Positions 1-7,739 of a stretch of 64,000 nucleotides of DNA are shown one piece after another. Where the stretch lies: NCBI GenBank assembly GCA_963777095.1, contig CAVZOY010000006.1, positions 1,488,001-1,552,000 on the forward strand, in the 5' to 3' direction. Below the pieces are notes generated by a model, which was not told where the DNA came from, did no database searches, and saw nothing but the letters and a program-made list of their open reading frames with translations. The stretch comes from CAVZOY01 sp963777095. Its GTDB lineage: Bacteria > Actinomycetota > Actinomycetes > Mycobacteriales > Geodermatophilaceae. Position numbers and translations under genes: made by a program. Position 1 is the stretch's first letter, and each line of letters starts with the position of its first letter.

Positions 1-117
1 GTCGACCAGCAGCACCCAGGAGCCGTCGCGGTCGGCGTCGCCGAGCAGCTCCGCCGTGCCGTGCGCCGTCCGGACGCGGCCCGGCGGCAGCAGTGGGGTC
101 TCCGGCACGGAGCCCAT
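1..117 (-). CDS. Spermidine/spermine synthase-like protein, N-terminal fragment
   Basis: The gene runs off the left edge; only the first 39 codons (ATG at 117) are present. The visible peptide ends in a 'DRDGSWVLLVD' stretch like the start of actinobacterial spermidine/spermine synthase-like (class I methyltransferase fold) proteins, where a 'pDpdRpGsWtLLVDG' strand precedes the catalytic domain. No catalytic motif lies inside the window, so the family call rests on this N-terminal resemblance only. It starts 11 nt after the hydrolase stop on the same strand, so the two are probably co-transcribed. No clear ribosome binding site is visible. Confidence 0.5.
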   Translation of the reverse strand, partial: MGSVPETPLLPPGRVRTAHGTAELLGDADRDGSWVLLVD

Positions 118-128
118 GCTGCCGGACG

Positions 129-935
129 TCAGGACGGAGAGACCGCCGGCAGGGAGGTGTGCCCGATCTCGCGGAGGAACCGGATGATCTCCCGGTCGAC
201 CTCCCAGGGCTTCTCCATGTGACAGGCGTGCCCGGCGCCCTCGATCGGAACCAGCCGCGAGTCGGGCAGCCGGGCGTGCAGCGCGTGCGCCGCGTCGTGC
301 CCGCGGTCGAGCCGGCCGGACAGGATGAGCACCGGCGCGTGCAGGTCGGCGTGCAGCCGGTCCGGATCGGGCGCGCCCAGCGCCTCGAACATCCTGACGA
401 TCGTGTCGAGGTCGGCGGTCGCGTTGCGCTCGGCGAACATCGTCGCGAACCAGTCGGCCAGCGGGGTGCGGGCGAAGTCGTCCGAGAAGCCGAACAGGGT
501 GTGCTCGTACCGGAAGTCCAGCCCGTGCTCCCGGTAGTCGGCGATCCGCCGCGGGACGAAGTCCTTCACCGGCCGGTAGTTGCCCGCGACGAGCACGAGG
601 GCGTCGGTCGCCTCGGGCCGCAGGTGATACATCCGCTGGACGACGTTGTTGCCCACCGAGCAGCCGACGAGCACGGTCCGGTCGTCGGACGCCGCGCTGT
701 CGACGGCGTCCCAGACGGCGCCGGCGATCTCGTCCATCGTCAGGCCCTCCGTCGCGGACGGTGAGCGGCCGTATCCGGGGAGGTCGACGGCGATGCAGCG
801 GAACCACGTCGAGAAGTGCGCCATCTGGAAGATCCAGCACGAGGAGTCCATGGGGTTCGGGTGCACGAACACCATGGGCGGCGCGTCGTCCGCACCCATT
901 ACCTCGTAGTGCAGGGGACCGCCGATGTGCGACAT
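129..935 (-). CDS. Alpha/beta hydrolase
   Basis: A 268-residue alpha/beta hydrolase with an HPNPMD oxyanion-loop region near residues 25-30. The nucleophile elbow is G-C-S-V-G (Ser93), the acid is probably Asp210 (SGRLD) and the base His236 (GAGHACHM), so the catalytic triad looks complete. Substrate cannot be read from sequence. The start is supported by a leaderless promoter: TAACGT at 948-943 on the minus strand lies 7 nt before the ATG and overlaps the stop codon of the upstream methyltransferase. The polyamine-synthase-like gene follows in the same direction. Confidence 0.88.
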   Translation of the reverse strand: MSHIGGPLHYEVMGADDAPPMVFVHPNPMDSSCWIFQMAHFSTWFRCIAVDLPGYGRSPSATEGLTMDEIAGAVWDAVDSAASDDRTVLVGCSVGNNVVQRMYHLRPEATDALVLVAGNYRPVKDFVPRRIADYREHGLDFRYEHTLFGFSDDFARTPLADWFATMFAERNATADLDTIVRMFEALGAPDPDRLHADLHAPVLILSGRLDRGHDAAHALHARLPDSRLVPIEGAGHACHMEKPWEVDREIIRFLREIGHTSLPAVSPS

Positions 936-942
936 CGGCGGG

Positions 943-948
943 ACGTTA
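943..948 (-). promoter_or_regulatory. Leaderless -10 box of the hydrolase gene
   Basis: TAACGT, then CCCGCCG, then the ATG at 935. A 7-nt gap puts the transcription start at or next to the A of the start codon. The box overlaps the TAA stop of the methyltransferase gene. Confidence 0.5.
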
Positions 949-1872
949 GCCCGCAGGAGGCACCGGCGCGACGGCCGACCAGCGCACGGTGACCTCGCCG
1001 TATTTCCAGCGGCGGCTCGATCCCACGATCGGCCAGCCCTGCTCGGCCACCGATTCGACCGCGGCCACCCAGCGCTGGCGCGGGCCGAAGGTCGACAGCC
1101 CCGCGGCGGCCGCCCAGCCGGCGTCCAGGGCGCGGAGGAAGTCGTGCACCGGCTGACCCCGCACGTTGGAGTGGATCAGCGCCTTCGGCAGCCGCTCGGC
1201 CAGGTCGGACGGGGTGTCGATGTCGCCCACCCGCGTCGAGAGCGTGAGGGTGAGCGGGCCGTCGGCGTCGAGGGCGACCCAGGCGGAGCGGCGTCCCCAC
1301 TCGTCGCAGGTGCCCTCCACCAACAGCCCGCCCGGGCCGAGGGCGGCACGCATGGTCTCCCAGGCCTGGGCGGCGGAGGCCTCGTCGTACTGGCGCAGCA
1401 CGTTGAACGCCCGCACCAGCACCGGGTGCAACCCCGCCAGCTCGAAGCCGCCGACCCGGAAGTCGACGCGCGGCGGCTCGCGGTCGGCCTCCACCGCCGC
1501 GACGCGGGCCGGGTCGATCTCCAGGCCGACCACCTCGAGGCCCATGACGTGCGGGGCCAGCCGCTCGACCAACTCGAGCGTGGTCACGGCCGAGGAGCCG
1601 TAGCCGAGGTCGACGACGAGGGGGCGGGCGGCGTCCCGGATACGGGGGAGCTGGGTGGCCAGCACCCAGCGGTCGACCCGCCGGAGCCGGTTGGCGTTGG
1701 TGGTGCCGCGGGTCGGCAGGCCGAGGGCGCGGGCGCGTCCGGCGGCGAGGCGCGGTGCCTTGCGCGTCGCGGACGGCGGCAGCGACGCCCGGCGCTTGTG
1801 GTCGCTGGCTAGGGCCTCGTCCCGGGTCCCGCCCCGAGCTTGCGAGGGGTGGGGAGGACGAGGTCCTTTCAC
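946..1872 (-). CDS. Class I SAM-dependent methyltransferase
   Basis: A 308-residue protein from the GTG at 1872. An open frame continues further upstream but would run antisense through murB, so it is not used. The N-terminus is basic. A 'VVDLGYGSSAVTTLELV' segment around residue 85 is the glycine-rich SAM-binding motif I, followed by an acidic 'GLEIDPARVAAVEAD' strand (motif II) and 'ALGPGGLLVEG' (motif IV region). The substrate is unknown. It is divergent from murB, with only 33 nt between the starts. Confidence 0.8.
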   Translation of the reverse strand: MKGPRPPHPSQARGGTRDEALASDHKRRASLPPSATRKAPRLAAGRARALGLPTRGTTNANRLRRVDRWVLATQLPRIRDAARPLVVDLGYGSSAVTTLELVERLAPHVMGLEVVGLEIDPARVAAVEADREPPRVDFRVGGFELAGLHPVLVRAFNVLRQYDEASAAQAWETMRAALGPGGLLVEGTCDEWGRRSAWVALDADGPLTLTLSTRVGDIDTPSDLAERLPKALIHSNVRGQPVHDFLRALDAGWAAAAGLSTFGPRQRWVAAVESVAEQGWPIVGSSRRWKYGEVTVRWSAVAPVPPAG

Positions 1873-1893
1873 GGTGCGAAGAGTAGTCGCGGC

Positions 1894-1906
1894 TAGCGTG
1901 GCCCCG
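1894..1906 (+). promoter_or_regulatory. Leaderless promoter of murB
   Basis: TAGCGT (1894-1899) is followed by the 6-nt gap GGCCCC and the GTG start of murB at 1906. The same TAGCGT box precedes menG (46013) and the proline-rich microprotein (46787). Confidence 0.6.
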
Positions 1907-2914
1907 TGCAGGAGCGATGGAACGTGCGGCTGGCGGAGCTCACCACGCTGGCCGTGGGCGGTCCCGCCGAGCGGCTGGTGGAGGTGACCGACGCCGACGA
2001 GCTGGTCGCCGCGGTCCGCGAGGCCGACGAGGCCGGGCGGCCGCTGCTGGTGCTCGGCGGCGGCTCGAACGTCGTCGCCCCGGACGAAGGCTGGCCCGGC
2101 GACGTCGTCCTCGTGCGGTCGCGCGGCATCGGGCGTTCGGATGACTCGCTGACCGTCGCAGCGGGCCACGACTGGGACGAACTGGTCGCGACCACCGTCG
2201 AGGCGGAGCTGGCCGGCCTGGAGGCGCTCTCCGGCATCCCCGGCTCGACCGGGGCGACGCCGGTGCAGAACGTCGGGGCGTACGGCCAGGAGGTCGCCCA
2301 GACGATCACCGGGGTCCGGGTGTGGGACCGGGCGGAGAAGACCGAGCAGGTGCTGACGCCGGCCGAGTGCGGCTTCGCGTACCGCGACAGCCGGCTGAAG
2401 CGGGAGCTCGCGCGCTTCGTCGTCCTCGACGTGACGTTCGCCCTGGAGCAGAGCCCTCTGTCGCGGCCGGTCGGCTACGCCGAGCTGGCGCGCACGCTGG
2501 GCGTCGAGGTCGGGCAGCCGGCGCCGCTGGCCGATGTGCGCGCGGCGGTGCTGGGACTGCGCCGCGGCAAGGGGATGGTGCTCGACGCCGGCGATCCCGA
2601 CAGCCGGAGCGCCGGGTCGTTCTTCACCAACCCGATCGTGCCGGCGTCCCGTGCGGTCGAGGGCTGCCCCTCGTGGCCGGCCGGTGACGGGCTGGTCAAG
2701 CTCAGCGCCGCGTGGCTGGTGCAGTCCGCCGGCTTCGGCCGCGGCACCCGCGACGGCCGGGTCGGGACGTCGTCCAAGCACAGCCTGGCGCTCACCACCG
2801 AGGACGGCGCCACCGCGGCCGAGCTGCTCGCCTTCGCCGACCGGATCGTGAGCCACCGTCGAGGAGCGCTTCGGCGTGCGGCTGGAGCGCGAGCCCACCG
2901 CCGTCCGCCCGTGA
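1906..2914 (+). CDS. murB: UDP-N-acetylenolpyruvoylglucosamine reductase (one frameshift in the record)
   Basis: MurB reduces UDP-GlcNAc-enolpyruvate with NADPH to UDP-MurNAc in the cytoplasm, for peptidoglycan. The N-terminus has 'LTTLAVGGPAERLVE' and the FAD-binding 'LVLGGGSNVV' (about residues 47-56); 'GIPGSTGATPVQNVGAYGQE' marks the second FAD segment, and 'SAGSFFTNP' carries the active-site serine. After about residue 316 the frame fails: one extra C in CCACCGTC (2856-2857) changes a normal tail ('VEERFGVRLEREPTAVRP', stop at 2912-2914) into an atypical one. Removing it gives 335 residues, typical for actinobacterial MurB. The uncorrected frame would stop at 2922. Confidence 0.93.
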
Positions 2915-2958
2915 TGGAGTAGGAGGGGGCGCGATTTCCGCGCTCTCCGACTCCATCA
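2912..2958. terminator. Bidirectional hairpin terminator between murB and the dehydrogenase
   Basis: TGATGGAGT (2912-2920) pairs perfectly with ACTCCATCA (2950-2958). GGAG and GCGCG extend the stem inward, with a small bulge and an ATTTC loop. The corrected murB stop and the stop of the convergent gene form the two ends of the palindrome. Confidence 0.65.
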
Positions 2959-3741
2959 GTCCTCGCGGGCGACCTTGTGCTGCGCCGCCTGGGCGAGCGG
3001 GCGCACGACCATGAGGTCGACGTTCACGTGGTGCGGGCGGGTGACCGTCCAGGCGATGCAGTCGGCGATGTCCTCGGCGACCAGCGGCTCGCGCACGCCG
3101 CGGTAGACGGCGTCCGCGGCGTCCGACGAGCCCAGCCGGTTGAGCGAGAACTCCTCGGTCTGCACCATGCCAGGCGCGATCTCGATGATCCGCACCGGCT
3201 GCCCGACCAGCTCGAGCCGCAGCGTCGCGGCCATCGTGTGCACCCCGTGCTTGGCCGCGGTGTACGAGGCCCCGCCCTCGTACGAGACGAGCCCGGCGGT
3301 CGAGCCGACGAACACGACGTCCCCCGCGCCGGAGGCCAGCAGTGCCGGCAGCAGTGCCTTGGTCATCCGCACGGTGCCCAGCACGTTGACGTCGAAGGCG
3401 CGCTGCCACGAGTCGACGTCGGCCTCGGCCACCGGCTTGGCATCGAACGCGCCGCCGGCGTTGTTGACCAGTACGTCGACGCGATCGAGCTCGGCGGCGA
3501 ACGCCGCCACGGAGGCGTCGTCGGTGACGTCGAGGGGCAGCGCGCGCCCGCCGATCCGCGACGCCAGCTCGGTCAGCCGGTCCAGCCGGCGCGCGCCCAG
3601 GACGACCGAGAACCCCTCGGCCGCGAGGCGCTCGGCGGTCGCGGCGCCGATGCCGCTGGAGGCGCCGGTGATCACGGCGGTCCGGCCGGAACCGGGCAGC
3701 GCAGGAGCCGGTGAGGAGGGGGTGGGTGACGGACCTGACAT
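2956..3741 (-). CDS. Short-chain dehydrogenase/reductase (SDR)
   Basis: A 261-residue classical SDR. TGASSGIG (about residue 25) binds the NAD(P) pyrophosphate, 'LVNNAGG' is the structural NNAG motif, and the Ser...Tyr-x-x-x-Lys active site is seen as 'VGSTAG' and 'YTAAKHG'. Substrate unknown; an SDR beside mshA also occurs in mycobacteria (recalled). The ATG at 3741 is chosen because TTGGAT lies 6 nt upstream; an in-frame ATG at 3765 would add 8 residues. Divergent from mshA. Confidence 0.88.
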   Translation of the reverse strand: MSGPSPTPSSPAPALPGSGRTAVITGASSGIGAATAERLAAEGFSVVLGARRLDRLTELASRIGGRALPLDVTDDASVAAFAAELDRVDVLVNNAGGAFDAKPVAEADVDSWQRAFDVNVLGTVRMTKALLPALLASGAGDVVFVGSTAGLVSYEGGASYTAAKHGVHTMAATLRLELVGQPVRIIEIAPGMVQTEEFSLNRLGSSDAADAVYRGVREPLVAEDIADCIAWTVTRPHHVNVDLMVVRPLAQAAQHKVARED

Positions 3742-3799
3742 GTGCCCATCCAATCGGTGTTGCACGATGGACTACCGACAGGGGTGCCTCCGGGGCCCG

Positions 3800-5170
3800 A
3801 TGCAGCGCACTCGCAGGGCGGGAGGACAGCACGTGCCCGGACGGCTCTTCCCGCACGTGAGCGGGCCCCGGCGGGTCGCCACGATCTCGGTGCACACCAG
3901 TCCGCTGGACCAGCCCGGCGCCGGTGACGCCGGCGGCATGAACGTCTACATCGTCGAGGTGTCGCGGCGGCTGGCCCAGCGGGGCATCGCGGTCGACATC
4001 TTCACCCGAGCCACCTCCAGCGACCTGCCGCCCGTGGTCGAGATGGCGCCGGGCGTCACCGTGCGGCACGTCAGCGCCGGGCCGTTCGAGGGCCTCGGCA
4101 AGGAGGAGCTGCCGGGCCAGCTGTGCGCCTTCACCGCGGCGGTGCTGCGCGAGGAGGCCCAGCACGAGCCCGGCTTCTACGACGTCGTCCACTCGCACTA
4201 CTGGCTGTCGGGACAGGTCGGCTGGCTGGCGCGCGACCGGTGGAGCGTGCCGCTCATCCACACCGCGCACACGCTGGCCAAGGTCAAGAACGCCGCGCTG
4301 GCCGACGGCGACCGGCCCGAGCCGCGCGCCCGGGTGATCGGCGAGGAGCAGGTCGTGGCCGAGGCCGACCGGCTGGTCGCCAACACCGACGAGGAGGCCG
4401 CGCAGCTCGTCGAGCACTACGGCGCGGACCCGCGGCGCACCCTCGTCGTCCCGCCGGGCGTCGACCTGCAGCGCTTCGCGCCCCGGGACCGCGCCGCGGC
4501 CCGGCGGGCGACCGGCACGCCGGAGGACGCACTCGTGCTGCTCTTCGTCGGCCGGATCCAACCGCTCAAGGCTCCGGACGTCGTCCTGGACGCCGCCGCA
4601 CGCCTGCTCAGCGACGACCCCGGCCTGCGCGACCGGCTCGAGGTGCGCGTGATCGGCGCCCCGAGCGGGTCCGGGCTGGACGCGCCGCAGCAGCTGCACA
4701 AGCAGGCCGCCGCACTCGGCATCGCCGACGTCGTCCGCTTCCTGCCGCCGCAGCCGCCCGACCGGCTCGCGGAGCACTACCGCGCCGCGGACGTCGTCCT
4801 CGTGCCGAGCCACAGCGAGTCCTTCGGCCTGGTCGCGCTCGAGGCGCAGGCGTGCGGCACACCGGTCGTCGCGGCGGCCGTCGGCGGACTGCGGACGGCG
4901 GTGCGCGACGGCGTCTCCGGCGTGCTGGTCGACGGGCACGACCCCGACGCGTACGCCGCCGCGGTCCGCACGGTGCTCGGGCGGCGGGAGCTGCTCTCGG
5001 CCGGCGCCCGCCGGCACGCCGGGCACTTCTCCTGGGACCGCACCGTCGACGCGCTCGTCGCGGCCTACGCGACGGCGGGGGAGGAGCTGGCCCGGACGGC
5101 GATCCGGGCGGCGCGGCCGCGGCTCGTCGGCCCCCTGCGGGCGGTGCCGGGCGCCTCGGTGGCGCGATGA
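3800..5170 (+). CDS. mshA: D-inositol-3-phosphate glycosyltransferase (mycothiol synthesis)
   Basis: A GT-B fold, GT4-family glycosyltransferase of 456 residues. MshA joins GlcNAc from UDP-GlcNAc to inositol-3-phosphate, the first step of mycothiol synthesis. Visible: 'HTSPLDQPGAGDAGGMNVYI' (sugar/phosphate loop near the N-terminus), 'HSHYWLSG', 'VGRIQPLKAPDVVLDA' (nucleotide-sugar domain), and the donor motif 'SHSESFGLVALEAQACGTPVV'. The upstream frame is open far to the left, but ATG 3800 fits the family length. The stop overlaps the next gene by ATGA. Confidence 0.95.
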   Translation: MQRTRRAGGQHVPGRLFPHVSGPRRVATISVHTSPLDQPGAGDAGGMNVYIVEVSRRLAQRGIAVDIFTRATSSDLPPVVEMAPGVTVRHVSAGPFEGLGKEELPGQLCAFTAAVLREEAQHEPGFYDVVHSHYWLSGQVGWLARDRWSVPLIHTAHTLAKVKNAALADGDRPEPRARVIGEEQVVAEADRLVANTDEEAAQLVEHYGADPRRTLVVPPGVDLQRFAPRDRAAARRATGTPEDALVLLFVGRIQPLKAPDVVLDAAARLLSDDPGLRDRLEVRVIGAPSGSGLDAPQQLHKQAAALGIADVVRFLPPQPPDRLAEHYRAADVVLVPSHSESFGLVALEAQACGTPVVAAAVGGLRTAVRDGVSGVLVDGHDPDAYAAAVRTVLGRRELLSAGARRHAGHFSWDRTVDALVAAYATAGEELARTAIRAARPRLVGPLRAVPGASVAR

Positions 5171-5703
5171 CGTCGCGCCCGGTCGAGGAACTCGACGCCG
5201 TCATCGACCAGGCGCTGCGCGATGCCGACCTGGCGCACGAGCACCCCGCGCCTGGGCGCTGGCTCGTCGACCTGCCGGGCACGAAGAAGCTCACGACCGT
5301 CTGCGGACTGATCGTCGGCGAGCACGCGCTGCGGATCGAGGCGTTCGTCTGCCGCCAGCCCGACGAGAACCGCGAGCAGCTGTGGACCTACCTGCTGCAG
5401 CACAACGCCCGCATGTACGGCGTCGCGTACTCGATCGACCGGGTCGGCGACGTCTACCTGACCGGCCGGCTCCCGCACGCCGCCGTCACCCCCGAGGAGA
5501 TCGACCGGCTGTTCGGCGCGGTGCTCAGCTACGCCGACGACTCCTTCAACACGATGCTCGAGATCGGCTTCGGCACCTCGATCCGCCGCGAATGGGCGTG
5601 GCGGGTCAAGCGCGGGGAGTCGCTGCGCAACCTGGAGGCGTTCGCCGCCTTCGCCGACCCGTCCGGCCGGGCGCATCCCGCGGCGGAGGACGGCCCCGCG
5701 TGA
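5167..5703 (+). CDS. YbjN-domain (type III secretion chaperone-like) protein
   Basis: 178 residues with an alpha/beta layout typical of YbjN/Tir-chaperone-fold proteins: 'WLVDLPGTKKLTTVCGLIVG', 'EAFVCRQPDENREQLW', 'YLLQHNARMYGVAY'. No catalytic residues are evident. The ATG overlaps the mshA stop and the next gene's GTG overlaps its own stop, so it sits in a tightly coupled operon. A YbjN-like gene after mshA is common in actinobacteria (recalled); its role is unknown. Confidence 0.8.
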   Translation: MTSRPVEELDAVIDQALRDADLAHEHPAPGRWLVDLPGTKKLTTVCGLIVGEHALRIEAFVCRQPDENREQLWTYLLQHNARMYGVAYSIDRVGDVYLTGRLPHAAVTPEEIDRLFGAVLSYADDSFNTMLEIGFGTSIRREWAWRVKRGESLRNLEAFAAFADPSGRAHPAAEDGPA

Positions 5704-6009
5704 CCGGGCCGCGGGACGACGCCGCGCAGGGGCGCTTCCTGCGCGCGCTGCTCGGCGTCCTGGCCGCGTCCGCGCTGGCCTATCCGCTGCTGCTGTGCGC
5801 GATCCAGCTCGGCTTCGCGCAGCTGCTGCGGGTCGACCCCGTCGCGGTCGCGGTGTGGCTGGTCGCCGGGCGTGCTGTGCAGCGTCGCCGTGGTCGCCGC
5901 GGTGCGCTGGGGCGCCGCCCGCCGGGTGCTCAGCCCCTGGCTGCTGCTCGGCCTGCTGCCGCCCGGAGTGTACGAACTGTGGCTCCTGGAGCCGGTGCTG
6001 ACGAGCTGA
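5700..6009 (+). CDS. Small membrane protein (frameshifted in the record)
   Basis: Starts at GTG 5700, overlapping the previous stop. The first segment holds a hydrophobic helix (LLGVLAASALAYPLLLCAI). At GCCGGGCGTG (GGG 5868-5870) one extra G breaks the frame; without it translation continues with a second helix, a basic loop, then 'LLLGLLPPGVYELWLLEPVLTS' and a stop at 6007-6009, giving about 102 residues. I do not recognise the family. It may be co-transcribed with mshA. Confidence 0.6.
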
Positions 6010-6011
6010 GG

Positions 6012-6025
6012 CAGGATGGGCGCCG
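6012..6025 (+). promoter_or_regulatory. Probable leaderless promoter of gpmA
   Basis: CAGGAT (6012-6017), 7 nt, then GTG at 6025. This favours GTG 6025 over ATG 6016, which lies inside the box. Confidence 0.4.
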
Positions 6026-6810
6026 TGACTGCGCCGATCACGCCGACATCCCAGTCCACCAGCCCGGGCACCCTCGTCCTGCTGCGGCACGGCGAGAGCG
6101 AGTGGAACAAGTCCAACCAGTTCACCGGCTGGGTCGACGTTCCGCTGTCGGACACCGGCCGCGTCGAGGCCGCCCGCGGCGGCGAGCTGCTCGTCGAGCA
6201 CGGCCTGCTGCCGGACGTCGTCCACACCTCGGTGCTGCTGCGGGCGATCCAGACCGCCGAGCTGTCGCTGGGCGAGGCCGGCCGCTCCTGGATCCCGGTG
6301 CGCCGGTCGTGGCGGCTCAACGAGCGGCACTACGGCGCGCTGCAGGGCAAGGACAAGGCGCAGACGCTCGCCGAGTTCGGCGAGGAGCAGTTCATGACGT
6401 GGCGCCGCTCGTACGACGTGCCCCCGCCGCCGATCGAGCGGGGCACCGAGTTCGACCAGAGCGACGACCCGCGCTACGCCGCGCTGCCGCCGGAGGCCCG
6501 CCCGGGCACCGAGTGCCTGGCCGACGTCGTCGTCCGGATGCTGCCGTACTGGTACGACGCGATCGTGCCGGACCTGCGCACCGGGGCGACCGTGCTCGTG
6601 GCCGCGCACGGCAACAGCCTGCGGGCGCTGGTGAAGCACCTCGACGGCATGAGCGACGAGGACGTCATCTCGCTGAACATCCCGACCGGGATCCCGCTGC
6701 GCTACGACCTCGACGCCGACCTCAAGCCGGTGAAGACCGGCGGCGAGTACCTCGACCCCGACGCCGCCGCGGCCGCCATCGAGGCGGTCAAGAACCAAGG
6801 GAAGAAGTAG
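6025..6810 (+). CDS. gpmA: 2,3-bisphosphoglycerate-dependent phosphoglycerate mutase
   Basis: A 261-residue glycolytic/gluconeogenic enzyme interconverting 3- and 2-phosphoglycerate. 'LLRHGESEWN' (phospho-accepting His22) opens the domain; 'LNERHYGALQGKDK' carries the catalytic Glu, and 'AAHGNSLRAL' the second His. Length fits the dPGM family. It is the expected neighbour of senX3-regX3 (M. tuberculosis gpm1, recalled). A hairpin terminator follows directly. Confidence 0.95.
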   Translation: MTAPITPTSQSTSPGTLVLLRHGESEWNKSNQFTGWVDVPLSDTGRVEAARGGELLVEHGLLPDVVHTSVLLRAIQTAELSLGEAGRSWIPVRRSWRLNERHYGALQGKDKAQTLAEFGEEQFMTWRRSYDVPPPPIERGTEFDQSDDPRYAALPPEARPGTECLADVVVRMLPYWYDAIVPDLRTGATVLVAAHGNSLRALVKHLDGMSDEDVISLNIPTGIPLRYDLDADLKPVKTGGEYLDPDAAAAAIEAVKNQGKK

Positions 6811-6819
6811 GACCACCAC

Positions 6820-6838
6820 CTCCGGTGGGGAACCGGAG
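6820..6838. terminator. Hairpin between convergent gpmA and phoU
   Basis: CTCCGGT (6820-6826), GGGGA loop, ACCGGAG (6832-6838): a perfect 7-bp stem 9 nt after the gpmA stop. No U-tract, as is common in GC-rich actinobacteria. Confidence 0.5.
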
Positions 6839-6855
6839 CCTGCGGCGCTCCTCGG

Positions 6856-7521
6856 TCAGCCGGCGCTGGCTGCGGGGGCCTGCGCCCGCTCGCCGGTGAC
6901 CAGGTAGACCACCCGGCGCGCCACCGAGACGGCGTGGTCGGCGAAGCGCTCGTAATAGCGGCCGAGCAGCGTGATGTCGATGGCGGTCTCGATGCCGTGC
7001 GGCCAGTCGTCGCTCAGCAGTTGCCGGAACAGGCCGCGGTGCAGCTTGTCCATCGCGTCGTCGTCGGTCTCGAGCTCCTGGGCGGCCTCGACGTCGCGCT
7101 TGGCGATGACCGTCGCGGTCTTGGTGATGAGCATCTCGGCGATGTGGCCCATCTCGAGGAACGAGGAGCGCACCTCCAGCGGCACCGCCGACTCGGGGAA
7201 CCGCATCCGGGCCAGCTTGGCCACGTGCTCGGCGAGGTCACCCATGCGCTCGAGGTCGCTGACGATGCGCATCGCCGTCGTGATGGTGCGCAGGTCGCCG
7301 GCCACGGGCTGCTGGCGGGCCAGCAGGGTGAAGCAGCGCTGCTCGATGCTCTCCCGGGTCGCGTCGATCTGCTGGTCGCCGGCGATCACCAGGTCGGCCA
7401 GCGCCACGTCGGCGTCCAGGAGCGCGGTCGTGGCGGTGCTGATGGCCGACCCGACGGAGTTCGCCATCTCGACGAGGCAGGCGTTGATGTCGTCGAGCTC
7501 TTCGCGGTAGCCCTCGCGCAC
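6856..7521 (-). CDS. phoU: Phosphate transport system regulator PhoU
   Basis: 221 residues with two PhoU helical repeats, each carrying an acidic metal-binding helix: 'RIVSDLERMGDLAEHVAKLAR' in the first and 'LGRYYERFADHAVSVARRV' in the second. PhoU conveys phosphate status from the Pst transporter to the sensor kinase. Start GTG 7521, preceded by AGAGGA. It is divergent from senX3-regX3, with a PHO box in the shared control region and TAATCT (plus-strand 7601-7606) as a likely -10 box. Confidence 0.93.
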   Translation of the reverse strand: MREGYREELDDINACLVEMANSVGSAISTATTALLDADVALADLVIAGDQQIDATRESIEQRCFTLLARQQPVAGDLRTITTAMRIVSDLERMGDLAEHVAKLARMRFPESAVPLEVRSSFLEMGHIAEMLITKTATVIAKRDVEAAQELETDDDAMDKLHRGLFRQLLSDDWPHGIETAIDITLLGRYYERFADHAVSVARRVVYLVTGERAQAPAASAG

Positions 7522-7633
7522 GGGTGGTCCTCTCGGTCGGGCGCCGACCGGGCGCGCGGCCGCTGCATGACCGGCACCGTCGTGTTCGGCGTTCATACAG
7601 AGATTAGGCCGTTCGCGGTCCGCGGACCCGGGA

Positions 7634-7666
7634 CGTGGGTGAACGACGTCGGACCCGCGGGTGAAC
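7634..7666 (-). promoter_or_regulatory. PHO box (RegX3/PhoP-type direct repeats)
   Basis: Read on the minus strand this is three consecutive 11-nt units. The first (7666-7656) is GTTCACCCGCG and the third (7644-7634) GTTCACCCACG; both match the actinobacterial PhoP consensus G(G/T)TCAYYYR(G/C)G at all 11 positions. The middle unit (7655-7645) keeps only GGTC. The block is about 5 nt upstream of the expected -35 region of phoU. Confidence 0.7.
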
Positions 7667-7725
7667 AGTGGGTCCGCCGGCCGCCTCCTTCGGGTGGAAC
7701 GGGCGGTCTCCTGCCCGGGCGGACC

Positions 7726-7739
7726 TAGCATCGGCTGTG
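7726..7739 (+). promoter_or_regulatory. Leaderless promoter of senX3
   Basis: TAGCAT (7726-7731), 7 nt, then GTG at 7739. It fixes the start 78 nt inside the longest open frame. Confidence 0.55.

Noticed and set aside
946..2898. A 650-codon minus-strand open frame
   Set aside because: Only the part below 1872 encodes a methyltransferase; the rest is antisense to murB and is low-complexity GC-rich noise.
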